Shown here piece after piece: positions 22,894 to 33,479 of a stretch of DNA of 64,000 nucleotides. A program made the position numbers and the translations under genes. The first letter of the stretch is position 1, and each line of letters begins with the position of its first letter. Under the pieces are notes generated by a model, which searched no databases, was not told the origin of the DNA, and saw only the letters and a list, made by a program, of their open reading frames with translations. The DNA is from Adiantum capillus-veneris (Eukaryota > Streptophyta > Polypodiopsida > Polypodiales > Pteridaceae), in assembly GCA_014529385.2 (NCBI GenBank), contig CM043963.1, forward strand, positions 109,408,912 to 109,472,911. Reading direction: 5' to 3'.

Positions 22894-24240
22894 TCAGTCC
22901 ATGCATGGTAAAATTAATGCGGTGCGAGAGGCGGGTATAAGCAAGATGCTTATTGGCATTCGACATTGAGGTTTCCTGTTTGTTCCTGGTTTGGTTGGAA
23001 GATTTTCTTTGCAATTAAAATTTGTAATTCTGCCGCTCGTTGTTTGATCGTCTTCTTTGGGAAAGTGGCTTGCTTTGCCGCTACTGTAGATATTGCCGTT
23101 GTGATCTCCTTGGATGGGAGTGTCTTGTCCGATGTGGCCATAATCTTTTTCTCTTTTGATTGCCATTTGTAGCTTTGATTTGGAGGCGTTTGGAGGTTTA
23201 TGGCTTCTTCTTTGGTTGTTTTTGCAGTTCTTTTGATCGGCACCCACATAGATCAATTTGCCAATGTCGGATTTAGGGACTGTCTGGCTGCTTGTGTTGC
23301 TTGTAGTGAAGGGAGTTCCTATAGCATCGCTTTGGGGATCCAAATGCGTGTCTCATGAAGTTGGCAATTGAGCATGTTTTTCGGTATCCAGATCTATTTT
23401 ATGGCCCTGTTCGGTGTTTGTTTAACATTGTTTTTCAGAGGTCGTCCACTATTGCACTGTGGTTTGTAGGCTTGTTCACTTCCATCCTTCCGTACCCATA
23501 CCTGTTGTTTGCGTATCGCTGACCTTGATCTATTCATTGTCGCTTGTGGTGTCTCATTTTTTGGTTGAGTACGGTGGGCGGTTTCCTGGTTATCCTTCAT
23601 AGGTATCTTTTGCTGGTTAAGTGGCACCCATATTTTTTGTTCTTTATCAAGTGATTGTGGCACCATTATCTAGTTCTTCGGAGTTGTCTGAGCAAATGAT
23701 ACCACCTGGTGTTGTTGTGCTTGTTAAATTTGACCGTATTCAAACTCCAATCTATCTGCACATTATACTCTTTCTCCCATGGTTGTCCCAACATCATTGG
23801 ATGTAGTGTGCTCGAATCCTCAACCACATAAAACTTGTGGGGATAAACATATTGATGTATTTGTACATGCAATATCGTCCAGCCCAACATGCTTAATGAA
23901 TGTGATGTACTGCTTTCCAGTGCTTGTTGAGTAGGATGGAGTTGTTCTTCAAGCTTGAGCTGTTTATAAAATTTGCAAGAAATCAGATTTGCTTGAGCTC
24001 CTGAATCAAGAAATGCCGTCGATTCAACTTGGTTGCTACCCATTTTGACTCCGATTATCGGATCCACTGTGTCGTCATTAAAATTCGTTAATCGAATAGC
24101 ATTTATTTGCAACGGTGATCCCATTTGTTGTTGTTGTCATAAAAGCCTTCTTTTTGCAATGCGTTCTTTTGCTTTTGCTTGTGCTTCTTCTCTTACCCTC
24201 TATTTCTCCTTTGTTCGTTGTTTTTCATGATGGATTTGTT
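22894..24240 (-). pseudogene. Element 3 post-integrase retropepsin-like module
   Basis: A coding extension downstream of integrase. After the integrase tail the frame continues through a basic linker with two stops (KKYHLPITRDML, then EAQAKAKERIAKRRLL) into an open frame at 24124-23666. That frame carries FLDSGAQANLISCKFYKQL, which matches the D-S-G-A active-site loop of retropepsins, and later YVVEDSSTLHPMMLGQPW, where a hydrophobic-hydrophobic-LG pair is expected before the C-terminal strand. It is about the size of one protease monomer. A basic tail follows (23666-22894, frames shifted) with repeated Trp phrases: KIWVPLNQQK, QVWVRKDGSE, IWIPK and MWVPIKRT. The usual protease of this element is separately present near 31150. 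Role unknown. Confidence 0.65.
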
Positions 24241-24276
24241 GAAGCATATCCCGTGTTATTGGTAAATGATACTTTT

Positions 24277-24840
24277 TTAACCGCGACACCCACTAATCCA
24301 ATTTGGCATTTGTTCACCTTCCAATGTCGCAAGTTTGACAGCTCCGCTTTGTGATAAGTCACTGATCACAAAGGGTCCCATCCCTCGCTTTTTTAGTTTT
24401 TTGGCATGTTGATTCAAAGTGTAAACAAGTACATAATCACCTGTTTTATACTCTTTCATGCGCACATGCTTGTTGAAAAACTCCTTTTGTCTTCTCTTTT
24501 GAGCATAGATCGAAGCTATAGCTCTCAATCGAAGTTCATCTAGCTTTTCAAGATCATCTATTCTTGAAGAGAGTTCATGTCCTGTCCATTCTAAGCGTTT
24601 TGCCACTCGTAGAGTCAGAATCAAAAACTCTATGGGCAATATAGCGTTTAGACCAAACACGATGTTGTACGGTGTTGTTCCGATCGATGTTTTATAAGCT
24701 ACCTTGTATGCCCATAGTGTTGAGTGTAATTGTTGATCCCAGTCTGCCCTTGCTTCTGATACAATTTTAGTCAAAATGGTGCATAGGGTTTTATTTGTGG
24801 CCTCAACCTGTCCATTTGCTTGTGCATGATATGGAGTCTT
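24277..24840 (-). pseudogene. Element 3 integrase, C-terminal part
   Basis: The second half of the element 3 integrase, displaced by the insertion at 24837-27411. It begins PYHAQANGQVEATNKTL, which holds the catalytic Glu, then WAYKVAYKTSIGTTPYNIVF, and continues through a helical region (DDLEKLDELRLRAIASIYAQK) to the C-terminal small beta domain (TGDYVLVYTLNQHAKKL, GPFVISDL). The frame changes near 24275 at CRG before the basic linker. The residues match the shortened copy in element 4. Confidence 0.9.
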
Positions 24841-24898
24841 ACCAAGCACCGAGCAAACTTTACCGAGCGAACGCAAAAACCGAGCAAAAAAATCCAAG

Positions 24899-24899
<1 letters not shown>

Positions 24900-24954
<55 letters not shown>
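24900..24954. repeat. (GA)n microsatellite
   Basis: About 27 GA units close to the left end of the insertion. The minus-strand Leu/Ser run it creates is fused in frame to the integrase fragment by chance. Confidence 0.95.
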
Positions 24955-24955
<1 letters not shown>

Positions 24956-25393
24956 CAACACAAATTAGTAAATCATAGGCTCATAGCATGGTCTATACAA
25001 AGCATACAATGAGATTAGTAAACCCTCGTGAGTTTAGAAAACCATATTTTTTAGTGACACATCATTGTGTCGGGCTTCTTCTCAATCTTGTGTTCCTCCA
25101 CTTTATCTTTGGTTAGGGAAGCTGTCATGAAATGATCTCAACCATATAATATATAAAAACAACATTGAGTTAATAAAAAGTTAGAATAGAAATACCCAAT
25201 AAACTTTCAATAAAATATACAGAATTCACCCAATAGTGATCACAACCGAATGTACATTGGAATAAATCATTGAAGAATAAACGCATAATTTATTGTCAAC
25301 TTTCAGCAAGGAAAATTCAATGTCTCCTTGAGGTCCAATCATGCTAGCCTTATTGCTTAATCATGCTACCCACCTGGACATTGCCCTTAACAG

Positions 25394-26445
25394 TCCCACG
25401 CCAACACAAGATAGGTTAGGGTAGTATCTAGGAAGGCCTTGCAATAGGATAATGATATGAAGGATAGGCCTTTGATGATGATACGATCAATAAATGTATA
25501 GCAAAAAGAAGATGATCACATTAATTAAAGCTTAGCCATAACATGATTTGTATATCCTAAAGTAAAACTGAAGCCTATGATGCCATTAGAGTCTGCGGCA
25601 CCTGGACATCACCCTTAAACATCCCGTGTCGGTGCGGAAGCATATAGGGAGATGTTTTAATCATTAAGTGTTTTTGGTCTCGGAAAAAGCCCTCAAATCG
25701 GCCACAGCCAAAGTGCAGGTCGAGCAACTCAAGAGCATAGCAACACATTGGGCCAATGCACTAACCTATCCTGCGCCAACGTGCTACTCATTACGACCAT
25801 GTCAGCAAATTGAAATGGAAATATTTTTTTTCTTTCCAAGCTCTGCAGACAACATGTTTCCTTCTATTTACCCTCCCACACCAACACACGGTACCTAATG
25901 GGTTCATGTCCCATGTGAGCATGATTTGCTTTGCAAGCTCCGACAATAGCGTATTTACGCTCCTTAAATTACCAACAGGTCACATAAAATTCATGAACAT
26001 AGGCGAGAACTTCCCATTTAAATCTCCCCATTTTCAGCCCTTAATACTCCCGCGCCAACGCGATATTACTTTGAGCAATGTCCCATTTGAAGAGCAAGGT
26101 AGCTTCAAAATCTACACAGATTGGACGTTCAAAGCACGATCTCCTTCTGTGTCGGGCAATGTCTCATGAAGATATGATTGCCATAAAGACGCTAGGACCT
26201 GCAGGATAATAAGAAAACAGAGAATTTCTTGCTGAAATGGAAACCTTAGGCAAGGATAAGCACAAGAACCTCGTTCCACTTCTGGTGTTACCTTCCATTT
26301 TTACACCACAGGTGGTAAAGATCAAGAATATTGCACGTTATGCTGTGAAGCCTTGGCTTGGGTACAGGCGAGTTGGTGACGCAAAATTTGAAGCAACTCC
26401 ACTTTACATTTGTTGCAGCAACTCCTTCCGCGCCGACGCGGTACC
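25394..26445. repeat. Six dispersed CCGCGCCAACGCGG-like motifs
   Basis: Copies lie at 25394-25409 (TCCCACGCCAACACAA), 25622-25641 (inverted sense in the centre), 25769-25784, 25874-25895, 26048-26062 and 26426-26445. The best copies are near-palindromic, CCGCG....CGCGG, and two are followed by GTACC. They occur only within the 24837-27411 insertion. Degeneration is mostly C-to-T or G-to-A at CG sites, as expected of methylated transposon DNA. Confidence 0.65.
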
Positions 26446-27298
26446 GTCTGGGGTAACATCCACGAGGGAGCTCCTCTATTCGCTTTTAGTAATTAAAATA
26501 TGTGAAGAATACTAAGCCTATTAAAAATTGTAACTTTGAGGTGGCTCCCAACTCATGAACCCACTTGAGTTAGGATTCTCTGAGTTCATGATGCAAGGGA
26601 TGGGTCCCCGCTAAAAAGGTACCCCCGGGAGGGGGAGCCCTGGCTGTGGGTAGCTCCTTTGCTCCTCCATCCCAGCCTCAAGCCCCAATTTTTTTGCACT
26701 CAAGGTGCCATGGGGGCCCCTTGCCTCGTGGAGGTTATGGAGGTTATGCCTCTCCCCGTTTGCCACCTTATTTGCCCGGTTTGAGAGGATGTCTCCCTGC
26801 ATCAACTGATGTAAGTGTTGTGTATTAGTGATATAATTGGGTGGCTCCCTCACAGTTGATGTAAATTTTTTTGGTAGCCTTGCACCGTTTGGTGAGGGTG
26901 ATTTTCGTAGTATTATTTCTTATTAATATATCCCACCCTCATATAGGATCCCACCCTCATATAGGAGGGTATTGCTAAAAAAGTAAAAATAAAAAATTTG
27001 CATAGTTGAGGAAAGGTTGAGGAGATAAATAGAGGACAAAAAGCATTCTCGGAACTCGAAACCTTTTTTGCGTTAGATTTTTTCATTTTCACACTTGGCA
27101 TCAAAAAGAGCATTGCTCAAATAAAAACTCACCATTAGCTTCTTTTCCCAAGAGATTGTCCCTCCTGAAAAAAGTAGTCTTTGCGTCACTCATGGCCAAA
27201 TGTAGTGCAACCTGCAAAATGGGTCGTCATAGCACTATTTTTGGTCTTGAACAACGTAAGCAGAAACTTGTTGGTCATATACTAATTTTGGTCCTACG

Positions 27299-28600
27299 CT
27301 AGACATTATGGCATGTCTTAACTAAAAAAGCAATTTGTGTTACAAGTTTATTTACTTTCACTCGGTAAAATAACATGCTCGGGTTTTTTTGCTCGGTGTA
27401 TGGATTTCCCCCATGATATGGAGCAGATTTTTTATGTATGACCATGAATTCCTCTAGCAGATATTCAATGACTTCATTAAGAAAATGTGTTCCTCGATCA
27501 CTGACAATTTCTATTGGTAATCCGTATCTTACAAAGACATTCCCAAATAAAAATTGTGCAATGGTCCTTGCATTTGCTTTTTGTGTCGCTTTGGCTTCAA
27601 CCCATTTTGTGAGATAGTCCGTAGCAACGATGATATATTGGATATGGGTGCGATACGCAGGGGGTGAAATAGGCCCCATAAAATCAATTTCCCATTTTGC
27701 AAATGCCCGTGTTCCCATCATTGGCCGTAGTGGCATCTCATCTCTTTTTATCGGCACTTTAGTGCACTGACATGCATCACAACGCTTTACAAATTCCTCA
27801 GCATCCATGTACAATGTAGGCCACCATATCCCCGCGGTTAAGACAATTTTTTTCATCTTATTTCCTGAAAAATGACCTCCACTTCTTCCTCCATATGCGT
27901 GTTCTAGAATCAGCAGGTATTCACTTTTACTTGCACAGATTCTAAGTTGATTGTCCTTTCCTCGCTTGTAAAGTTGATTTTCAATTAAACTAAAGTCTCG
28001 AGCCTCCAACTCTATAGCCCTTTGTCGTGCTTTTGTTGTGTTTTGAGGAAATGTCCTTGTTGTTAAGAAATCAATGATATATTGACTCCATGCAAGTGCA
28101 ATGGTTACCTGAAACAATGTTGCGTGATCCACCGGTCGTTTGGCACTACATATAATACATTTGTTAACATAAGCAAGTGTGTCAGCATACATAGTTGGCC
28201 AATATACTCCTAAGTGTTTCAACCTTTGGTGTGTTTTCATTGTTAAACAATGAAATGCATAGTCTTGGATGTGTGCTTCAGGAAATGTCCTTGTTGTTAA
28301 GAAATCAATGATGTATTGATTCCATGTAGGTGCAATGGTTACCTGAAACAATGACGATTGATCCACCAGTCGTTTGGCACTACATATAATACATTTGTTA
28401 ACATAAGCATGTGTGTCCGCATACGTAGTTGGCCAATATACTCCTAAGTGTTTCAACCTTTGGTGTGTTTTCATTGTTGAACAATGAAATGCACAGTCTT
28501 GGATGTGTGCTTCCTCAAGATAACACTCGAATTCCTCTGGATTTATACATAAGCGTAGAACTTTGTCCGAGCCTAGATGGTATAGTCGTCCCGCAATCAA
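27299..28600 (-). pseudogene. Element 3 HHCC modules and integrase N-terminal half
   Basis: A 433-codon open frame of gypsy integrase. It contains two tandem copies (28280-28513 and 28046-28279, 234 bp each, in frame) of a zinc module of the pattern H-x6-H-x23-C-x2-C, visible as FHCSTMKTH to CIICSAKR. A third, ordinary gypsy HHCC module follows (GGHFSGNKMKK to CDACQ, about 27890-27765). The core then begins with KWEIDFMGP (first Asp) and LPIEIVSDRGTHFLNE (second Asp, about 27500). The reading is cut at PYHGG, where the 2.57-kb insertion starts; the last codons belong to that insertion. The catalytic Glu is in 24277-24840. Confidence 0.88.
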
Positions 28601-28618
28601 TTGAAAGTTTTTTGTTTG

Positions 28619-30125
28619 TCAAAATGTTTGTTGTGTGGATTCTTCTTCCTTTTTATCAAAACTACCTCCAAAGGAAAGAATTCTAACGATTTTCTGAGAC
28701 CATTTGGGTATCATTTCAATATTGAAAAGATAAGCATCAGGTATGTCTTCATCGATTCTTTCAGGAGCTTCTCCGTTGTGTAGCCTTGAAAGATGATCCG
28801 CTCGTAGATGCGTTTTACCCTTTTTAACTACCACTGTGAAGTCAAACTCTAGCAATATAATAAACCAGCGCACAATTCTCGCAGTATTGCATGGTTTATT
28901 TACTAGATATAGAAGAGCTTGATGATCTGTGAAGAACACAAATTTGTTTGCAAGCAGATAATGCCGAAATTTCTTTACAGCATATATCATTCCTAATCCC
29001 TATCTTTCAGTGCTGGTGTAGTTCTTTTCTGCACTATTTAGCTGTCGGCTCGCATAACAAACTAGAAAATCCATTGTTCTGTCTCTCGGTTGAGCCAAAA
29101 TACTCCCAATTGCATATGCAGAGGCATCAATGTGAACATAGAATATCTTTTCCCAATCTGGTGCTTTAAGTACAGGTACTGATACAAGATTTTCCTTAAG
29201 CACTTTGAATGAAGTTTCATACCCCTCAACTGGCTAATAAGCGATATAGTGGTTGTGCAATGACCGCTTACATATATATGAATCTTCAATAATATCCGCA
29301 GTGTCCCATGAAAGATTGTACTTGTTTTGCATTAGTAGACATGGGCAAGTTTAGTATGACTCTAATTTTCTCTAGGTCATTAGTTATGCCGCTTGTTGAG
29401 ACAATATGTCCTAAGATGCGGCCTTGCCTTACCATAAAAATGCACTTTTTCAGGTTGAGATAGATTCGATATGTTCTGCACTTCTCAAATACCTTTTGTA
29501 AATGGTCAATGTGTTCTTCTCGAATAAGAGAGTGGACACAGAGATCATCCATATATATTTCTAAGAATATTCTTAGCTTTAAATGCATGAGTCATTAACC
29601 TTTGGAAGGTGGCTGGGGCATTGGTTAGGCCAAAAGGCATAACTCTATACGTATAAATGGCCCATTCTGTGGCAAATGCAGTTTTGTGTTGATCCTCTAT
29701 TGCAATTGCCAATTGATTGTACCCTGCAAACCCATCCAGAAATGAATATTCTTGTTTTCTCGCTACCCTCTCAAGCACATGTTCTATGATTGGCAAGGAT
29801 AATTATCTCTTATTGTTGCTGCGTTTACCTTTTTGAGGTTCACACACACACGCAAATTTCCGTTCTTTTTGGAGAAAACCACAATGGGTGACACCCAATT
29901 TGTATGCTCGATTTCATAGATGAATTCAACATCCTTCAGCTTGTCAATCTCTTCTTTGATTCGTTTAGCAAATGTGTCATTATATGTGTAAGGACGTTGT
30001 TTGCTTGGTTTGGCATCTGAATTTAACGGAATTGTATGTTGGCATATCGATGGATCAACTCCCTTGAGGTCTTTGTAAGACCATGCAAACACATCTTTAT
30101 ACTTCTTGAGAAGCTGTGTTAGCAT
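28619..30125 (-). pseudogene. Element 3 reverse transcriptase and RNase H
   Basis: Copies element RNA into DNA and removes the RNA strand. In order on the minus strand: RT fingers with TNWVSPIVVFSKKNGNLRVC (about 29900), FLDGFAGYNQLAIA (motif A region; F-L-D-G-F-A rather than the commoner F.KIDL), FGLTNAPATFQRL, then the catalytic box IYMDDL at about 29550 (YMDD rather than the YIDD/FDDI usual in gypsy). The thumb includes KKCIFMVRQGRILGHIVS. RNase H follows with DWEKIFYVHIDASAYAIG, FVFFTDHQALLYLVN and a VKKGKTHLRADHLSRL end. Frameshifts near 29790, 29580 and 29230 break the chain. Confidence 0.92.
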
Positions 30126-31502
30126 TTCTTCTTCTTCAGGCCCTAAATCAGTTGCTATATAGACAGGCTGAGGCTCTTCGCCTTGTACAGCAAGGTCAAT
30201 TCATTTTGCATTTTCCGGTCCATCATAAGATTCCTGGTTTATTCTTTCCCTTATTGGTGGTGTCATTATGATTTTTCTGTCTTGGATGGTGAATTTTCGA
30301 TAGTGGGATGGTACATCCATGTTTTCTTTTTCTGAATCCTCCTTACCTTCACTTTCTGCCTCAGTAGTCCATATCTCTCGTAACGACCGTTAAGTTCTTG
30401 GTATTTCTTCTTACGCTCCATTTTGGTCCACTCAAGATTTTTTGTCTTTTCACATTTTGATTGTTGAGATTTTCTTGAATTTGTTTCCGTTTTAGTTTTC
30501 CGTGCTTGTTTTATGTCCTCATGTGTCCTTTTCCCTCGAACTCTTGAGAATCTCCCTGATATTTTGTCTTTTACACAATCCTCTGCCTTGGCTAGCATTA
30601 GATAGTGCGTTTTGTCTTTTATCTTGGGCATCAGGTTTTCTCTAACCTTGTTTTCTGCTCTCTTTTTTTCTGTAGTGTTCCTATCGTGTAGGGTGTTGAT
30701 TTGCAAAATCATAAAACTTGATATCTGCGGTTGTTTCCCTACTCTCGCTTGAGCTGTCTGAACACTCATTATCTGCATCGTTACTTAATTCCAGATACGC
30801 AGAGAAGTCATAAAACTCTTCTTGTTCTGGTGAGTCTACATTCTCTTCTCCTACTGGTACAAGGTTTACCATGTAATAGGGGAGCACCTCATAGCCATCC
30901 TTATCGCAAAATTTTGTTGTTGGGCTATCTGTAATGGCACAGACATCCAACATTGCTAGTATGTGTTCCCATTCCATAGGTTCTAATGCATCTTTGGGAA
31001 AAGGTTACGGAATATAATCCTTGTCTTCAATAGATCTTTAAAGTCCTAGAGGTTTTTCCATGAACCCATCTGCCAGTTCTAATTTCATTCTGTTTGCTCT
31101 CAAAGCCGATTTTCCCCATTTTTTCTAGATTTCTTTTGTGGCGATAGCGACTCCCGCTCCACTGTCAAGAATAGCCTTGGATACTACTCCGTGGTATTCT
31201 ACTGGTAGTGTGGTATTTCCATCTTCTCCTTCACAATACTCTCCAACCTTGTTTAAAGGTACAGGCCTAGTGTTCAGTTGAGGCTTGTCCAATTCTTTGA
31301 TCCCTTCTTGAATTCTCGAGGTAGGGTCTTTTACTCCAAATTTTTTTAAGCATTTGCCTACTATGGTCCACATGTTTGGTCGTAACCTCAGGAGTTCGGC
31401 TAACATGATTGTGCATGCCACCGGGGTGGACAGTAACTCAATCAACCCTTTTGAATCCATTATTCTTTTGGGAGAAAGTCTTTGGGATGGGATTGCTCTC
31501 AC
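30126..31502 (-). pseudogene. Element 3 protease and acidic-basic linker
   Basis: The usual protease position, before RT. The retropepsin loop AILDSGAGVAIATKE lies near 31175-31135, within the 31502-31125 frame. After a short frame loss an acidic segment follows (30977-30700; EEFYDFSAYLELSNDADNEC), then a Lys/Glu-rich linker (30778-30266). The homologous region of element 4 (48810-48514) retains the rest of the protease, including YDIILGRPFMRHL; here that part is shortened near 31070-31000. The order protease, linker, RT is normal for gypsy. Confidence 0.82.
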
Positions 31503-31746
31503 TTCAGACTTAGCTTCATACTCCCCTAGGTAAGAGGGTAGAGTTTTTAGCGAGTCAGGTTGGCTACTCCCGGAGCTAATTGACCCCTAGTCCCCCTCTT
31601 GTGAATGCATATCAAAGTTCATTTGTGATCTTGCCTCAATTCTTCAATGGGAGGTAAGATCTCATTTTTATCCTTCTCAGTGCGATTTAGTTGGTGGTTC
31701 ACCCTGTTAGCTTCATTTGCTTCCCAGATTTTCTTCCACAGGTCAT

Positions 31747-33470
31747 CTAGACTGTCACACTCTTTTCCATCCCCACAGATGTTTTAGGTTGGAAACCATC
31801 AAATGTCTTATCAGTTGTATTTGGCACTATGATAGGTTCTCGCTTAAACTCTGAGGCAGTCGTGAGTCCCTCCATTGTGTCCGCTTGTTTCTCTAGAGTT
31901 GGTGTGATAGGGGTTGGAGTTGGCACCTCGTGCCAACTTGCAAGTTTACTAGGTGGGTTTTCTATCAAGGATTGGGTTGTTTCAATCATCTTCTGACACA
32001 CTTCCAACCTCTGTTTTTCTAGTTCAGCATATGGATAAGTCATCCATCTTTGCTCTTGGTTTTGGTTGTTTTTGAGTCTGGCTTCGTATGCTTTTAAAAG
32101 TACATCAAGCTGCTCATTTACTTTTTCTACCAGTACTGATCCTCTCGATCCTGCACTTTTGGGTTCCACTATTTCCTTGGGTCCTATGGTTACAGCACTG
32201 TGTGAACTTAAACTAGTTAGATCCTTTAATCGCTCCAATCTATCCTTTGTGTGTTTTAGCTCCGGATAGAGCCGTTTGCTCTCGTTCCTTCTTGGCTTTC
32301 ATACGAGCCTTTCTAGCTTTCTAAGTGCTTCATTGATTTTTCATTTCTGCACTAGGGCATCGGTCTTTGTCTCTTCAATTATGGGTTTGTTTGTCCTTCT
32401 TTGAGCTTGTGCCCGTGTGACTACCTGAATAGGTATTACTGTTTCATTTTCTGACCCCCCACTGGATGGCACTGCTTTCAGCATGTTTAAAGTAGTTTTT
32501 GCTCCTTTGCTCGAGTTCTTAGGGCAATCAGGAATCAAGTGAGTAATTCCACACTCGGTGCAATACGCATTGACTCTAATGATTTCATCGTGAGGACACT
32601 CCCTTAGCCAATGATCTCCGCCACACTTGTAGCAGGGTCCCTTTGGCTGTTGAGGTACTCCTTGAGCTCCTCTCTATTGATAAGCATGCCTCTGCCCGCC
32701 CATGCCTCCATTGGCTATGAAAAACATTGTTCGTTCATCCAAGCTGTATCTTCCTTCTCGTGCAGCCTGGGTAGTTGTTGGTGGTCCCGTACTTCCAATC
32801 ATGCTCCAAGGTTCTTGCATCTTAGGTTTTTCAGGTGGATAATAGACAGGATTTGCTGCATATCCATTGGGATATTTGTAATATGCACACATGGGCACCA
32901 AAACCTTCTCTTCTGGTTCGTTTATCGTTGGTGCATACCTTATGCCGACCGGTCTTGCTCCTGGTAGGGGTGGTTGTTGCCCCAATACTGGTTGGGATCT
33001 TTCAACTCCTATAGGTCCTGGTAGGTTACCCGTTGTATACCTAGGCATCGGTGGGATTTGAGGAGATGCTACTTGAGCTTGGGGAGCATAAGGTCGCTCT
33101 CTCACATATCCCTTGTTATAATAACATTCCTCCATCACATGGTTTGTCCATTTTTGTTCAATTGCACACCACTTTGGCTGCTTAGCCTGAGGCTTGTGGC
33201 ATACATATTAATTTTTTTTAGCACTTTTTCCACCAACTGCTCCTGGCTTACAGCTACTTCTCCTTTCTGTGCTGCCTTAGTGGACTTACTTCCACTTTGT
33301 TGTGAGGATGAATCGTCATCAAGATCCTTGAATTCACCCTCCTTGTAGACCGCACAATTATCTACAAGGTAAAGAGCTTCCTTAGTTAACTCATTTAACG
33401 TTGTGGTCCTCTTCATATGTAAGTCCTTATGGAGATCTGTGTTTCTCAGTCCTTGAATAAATATAAGCAT
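31747..33470 (-). pseudogene. Element 3 gag C-terminal part, two zinc knuckles
   Basis: The nucleocapsid part of gag. After the capsid region (33470-33135) comes a Pro/Tyr/Gln-rich segment (33138-32674). Two zinc knuckles lie in one frame at about 32630-32520: CYKCGGDHWLREC and CTECGITHLIPDC. Both are CX2CX3HX4C, one residue shorter between Cys and His than the standard retroviral knuckle. A basic, helical region (32238-31747; includes NEQLDVLLKAYEARLKNNQN) links to the protease. Several frame changes are present. Confidence 0.75.
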
Positions 33471-33479
33471 AAGTCTAGA

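Larger units (their letters stand above)
24837..27411. mobile_element. 2.57-kb insertion inside the integrase gene
   Basis: This segment splits element 3 integrase between the second catalytic Asp and the catalytic Glu. The 12-bp target-like sequence CATGATATGGAG occurs at 24825-24836 and again at 27412-27423. Near the ends are inverted CACCGAGCAAA (24847) and TTTGCTCGGTG (27388-27398), with further CCGAGC copies inside. No transposase is readable. Inside, the motif TCCCGCGCCAACGCG and variants recurs six times. Direct repeats of 9-12 bp suit a Mutator-like element, but the short, slightly internal inverted repeats are not typical. It may be a non-autonomous DNA transposon of unknown group. 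Confidence 0.65.

Noticed and set aside
22894-24124. Post-integrase frame as an env gene of the Athila/errantivirus type
   Set aside because: It has an aspartic-protease loop and a basic tail, without membrane segments.
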